DNA of 64,000 bases from Otis tarda. Its lineage: Eukaryota > Chordata > Aves > Otidiformes > Otididae. The position numbers were made by a program, and so were the translations under genes. Under the pieces are notes generated by a model. That model was given only the letters and a program-made list of their open reading frames with translations, was not told the DNA's origin and searched no databases. The stretch spans positions 6,153,001-6,217,000 of the forward strand of contig CM048591.1 of assembly GCA_026413225.1 (NCBI GenBank), written 5' to 3'. This document shows positions 60,783 through 64,000 of this stretch, piece after piece. How positions within the stretch are numbered: position 1 is the first letter of the stretch; each line of letters begins with the position of its first letter.

Positions 60783-63700
60783 TTCTTGGAAGTTCTGTTT
60801 CGTTCAGGTAAGGCCAAAGTTTTAACAAATCTAGAAATCTGCCTGTATCCAACGCACCTGTACTAGTGTGCGGTGGATATAGGATCTGGAAATGCCTGAT
60901 GTCTTCATTGCCTGCTGAGCCTTTGCACCACTATAGAGGACTCCAACTAACATTAGATAATTCAGTGTTTGAAGGAAAAGTGAATCAAAATGAATCCCAT
61001 CTTAAAAGACTCTGTTGCCTGCTTCATATGAGATTATATTCTCAGACATTCCTATCTGGAAAAATAAAAAAAAAAAACCTCCAACCCAAGAAACAAACAA
61101 ACAAACAAAAAAACCAAAACAAAAAGGCTAAGAGGACTATACCAGACTCATATTTTCAAAAGTATTATTTACCTTGCTGCACAGAGGAAATGTTTCCAAT
61201 GATTTCCTACGGATGCTTTTGTAAATGTTTGTAGGGAAGTTGTGACCTACAGATAGAAAAAAAAAAAGGACTCTATCTATTCACGTAACAGCAAAAGATA
61301 TAAACTAACAAAGAAAAGCAATTCCACAGGAATCTTGAAATTAATATCTTGCCATTGATGGCAGAAGACTGGAGTTAGTGACAGCAAACAGTCCTTGCTG
61401 TTATGTTGGTATGATTAATTGTTCTATGTCAGTAATTTATTTCTCCAGTTAGTTAAAAAAAGGAGTGGGTGAGTACATTTTCTTTTTTAATGTCTTCTTG
61501 CTTTTGTCAAACTTTGATTTTGTTTTTGATTTCTTGGTTAATTAATCAAAATAAGTCATGACAATTTCTTAAATACTTTCCCTCACTATTTTCTGAACTC
61601 TGAGAATGTGAGATTCTCATTGTGTCAACATATTGAAATATGAAAGAAAAAATAATTCTCAGTCAAACTTCATCCCTTTTACCTCTAAATTTTGATTATT
61701 GTTAAAATGGGCTAAAGTAGAATTAGTGTCAGTTCTGGGAATCTGCCAAATAGTGAGATTTATGAGCCTATGCAACTTTTTCTTCAGGGAAATAACACAC
61801 TTCTCAGACTGAGGATAGATGAATTACAAAAAACAATATAGTGAGAATTCATTGTGGAGATGAATATTACATAAGATCATATGACTGGTCTTTCTTTTTC
61901 TTCAAAAAGGAAACTTTGGAAAAAAAATGGAGGAATACCACTTGGAAAAAAAAACCAACCAAGTAATTTTATTTGTGTATTTTCTACAGTTTTATTTTTC
62001 TGTTTTTTCACACTGTGAAATTGATAAATGGACAGGCAGATAGAACAGGTACGACTGCAATAGAGAATATACAGAATAGTTAGATAACATGACTTGATAG
62101 ACTTTACTTCTCTCAGATCTACAGCTAGGCTTTTCAGAAGTTATTTGTACCCATTTGAACTTTGTTCTCATGAAGGATTATGGTAGAACTCCCAAGAATT
62201 TCAATTAGACTGTTGTTAATGCACTAACTTTTAAGAAGTTAACTTTTGTGAATCATCTTTTGAAGTCATCAGAATACTTCAGTTGACTTCAAGAGACCTT
62301 TACTAATTTACTAAGGATCTTGCTTATTATTTAGTTTGTAGTTTGTGAATTAGGTGGTTGCCAGGGGCAGACCTTGGTTCCTATTTCATTGGTTTTCCAT
62401 TATTCATTATTTTTATAATTAATATTATAAATCTCATCCTGAAGAGCCGCACCAGCGTTTTTCATGGCAGACTTTCTTGTTCTTCATCTGTGCTCTAGTT
62501 CACGTTCTCTCAAAACATACGCATTTTAAATTTATGTTTTTCTCCACTCCTCCAAAGTAATTCCTCGCTAAAGTTTTGAGACTGTAGAGCAGCTTGACGT
62601 ATGTCTTTTGGACTATGGCAGATATTTCATGTGACTTGTTGAGAAATAAGAAAAAAAATAGAATGTTTAAAAAATTACGTCCTTTCCTCAGATTTTAAAT
62701 ATATTTATGTTAACACTAGGCTATATGTTATGTTTCAGAGGATATGTAACATTATAGCCTCTGTCTGGAACTATAAAAGACAGTGAAGGAGTCTTCCTTT
62801 TGTAGGCCAGTGAATTCTTTGCAATTCTTCTATATCTGGTGAATTACAGTTATTTCTGTATAGATGTCTGGTACTGGCCTGAAGACTCGTCTCAGCAGCC
62901 TTCTTGTGTCCTAAGTGTAGACACCAGTCTCACCAGGCGTCATGTGACTCATGTATTTCAGTAGCTGTGTAAATTATATCCTGATATCTGCTGTTTTATA
63001 AAAAAAAAAAAAAGTGTTTAAAATAACTCCTCCAGGTTTAAGCTCTGACCTCTTGAGGTTCCATCTGATCTGAATGTTTCTGTGAGCCTTCTTTTTTCCC
63101 CCTTCTACTCCTTTCTTCTTTTCACAGATCCTCTTCACACAACCTCCCAACTATTTTTTCTGAAGCTTTTTGTCCTGAGCTCAGCTACTCAAGAAAACAG
63201 CTTTGCAGACACTGAAACATGCTCTGAACATCATCAAACTATTCCTCTAGTTAAAACATGAAATTTGATAGAAAAATGTTTAAACGTTTCACTAGCAGGT
63301 AGATGGACAGGTCTTGGATTTTTGAATCAGTTTTTCTATATGTTTCTTTCTTATAAAAGATTTTGTTTCTCAGATTTGAAATAAAATTGAGTTATAGTTG
63401 TCTTATGATTACTCTCCTTGTTTTCCTTTCTCTCTCCACTGCTATTTATTATTTAACTTCTGTAGCTATATTGCACACATGAGTTTATATAAAACTAAAT
63501 TATATCATGCTGGAGTAAATCAGTGGACTCAGTGGACTCTTTCTCTCAATGTCAAACACTATATACAATCCTGATAACTTGGAAAGTATCTTAATCCCAA
63601 ATTAGTCTGTGTACTTCCCCCAAAGAATAAATGTCTTCTCTTCAAAAGAGAACCATGTCCATCTATTTATTAAATGACTGTGTTATAAAAGGTTAAAAGT

Positions 63701-64000
63701 CATGTGTCATATGTGTTATACTGTGTCATATGCATCATTCACATATTGTTGTTATATCTTCATTAGTGCCTTTATCACTCTGTCTTATGTTAATTATAGC
63801 TGGCAAAAATTCCTCCTTTGTATTTGATCATCCTCAATATCCAGGAAACACACAAACACATACCACTTCTGTAATTTAAGTTTGAGATTTTCTCAACAGT
63901 CATACATTACTCAGTGCCAGGTAGATTAGTTTTGTGAGATGGTTTTCCATGATTATTCCAATTTTTAAGCAGTGATTTTAGCCTATATCTCACCTATTTA
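60783..64000. other. Unique AT-rich DNA to window end
   Basis: A-rich and AAAC-type low-complexity sequence lies at 61061-61125, with A runs at 61256-61267 and 63001-63013. The 122-codon plus-strand open frame (60866-61234) crosses the AAAC run and has no recognisable domain. No gene or repeat family is recognised. Confidence 0.55.

Overview
This window looks like a piece of a bird nuclear genome: an AT-rich, gene-poor stretch that is either intergenic desert or the inside of a very large intron. The main evidence is the set of CR1 LINE copies with the avian 3' end (CATAGAATCATAGAAT-type tails and the GGTTGGAAGGGACCTT box on the minus strand). There is also an avian ERVL-type solo LTR, and faint ancient amniote repeats (MIR/CORE-SINE-like, L3-like, a 5S-rRNA-like SINE relic). 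Repeat density is low and there is no dense SINE background of mammalian type. I recognise no host protein-coding exon, tRNA, rRNA or other RNA gene. The species cannot be fixed from the sequence; the LTR and CR1 types fit a neoavian bird.

Layout. 0-3.1 kb: (CAAAA)7, a CR1 3' end, a MIR-like relic, then two CR1 pieces joined in inverted orientation. 3.1-12.8 kb: mostly unique DNA with a possible hAT-like MITE (5.7 kb) and a 5S-rRNA-like tandem SINE relic (7.3 kb). 12.8 kb: a short CR1 tail. 16.5-17.7 kb: a GC-rich solo LTR with a poly(A) signal and a near-perfect target duplication. 22.7-23.2 kb: a minus-strand CR1. 24.3-25.7 kb: three ancient SINE/L3-like relics. 27.3 kb: a CR1 tail that has grown into a (TTCTA)n microsatellite. 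27.5-38 kb: unique AT-rich DNA with one CpG-retaining patch at 33.1 kb. 38-45 kb: more ancient relics, one long CR1 with an internal deletion (39.4 kb), and a 48-bp cruciform-prone TG/CA palindrome (43.9 kb). 46.9-47.2 kb: a pyrimidine minisatellite ending in (CCCCT)19. 54.9-56.0 kb: the longest CR1 copy, with a decayed reverse-transcriptase frame. 58.7 and 60.5 kb: two more minus-strand CR1 tails, the second ending in a 23-bp palindrome. The rest is unique sequence with homopolymer runs.

No genes here work together in any system. The coding-like content is dead CR1 ORF2 remnants, and the longest open frames (up to about 234 codons) lie antisense inside the GC-rich LTR. I found no convincing undescribed biological system. 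The items most worth a second look are the tandem 5S-like modules, the two inverted CR1 junctions, the G-rich/pyrimidine tract, the TG/CA cruciform and the CpG-retaining patch. Repeat family names are given from memory of consensus sequences, without a database search.
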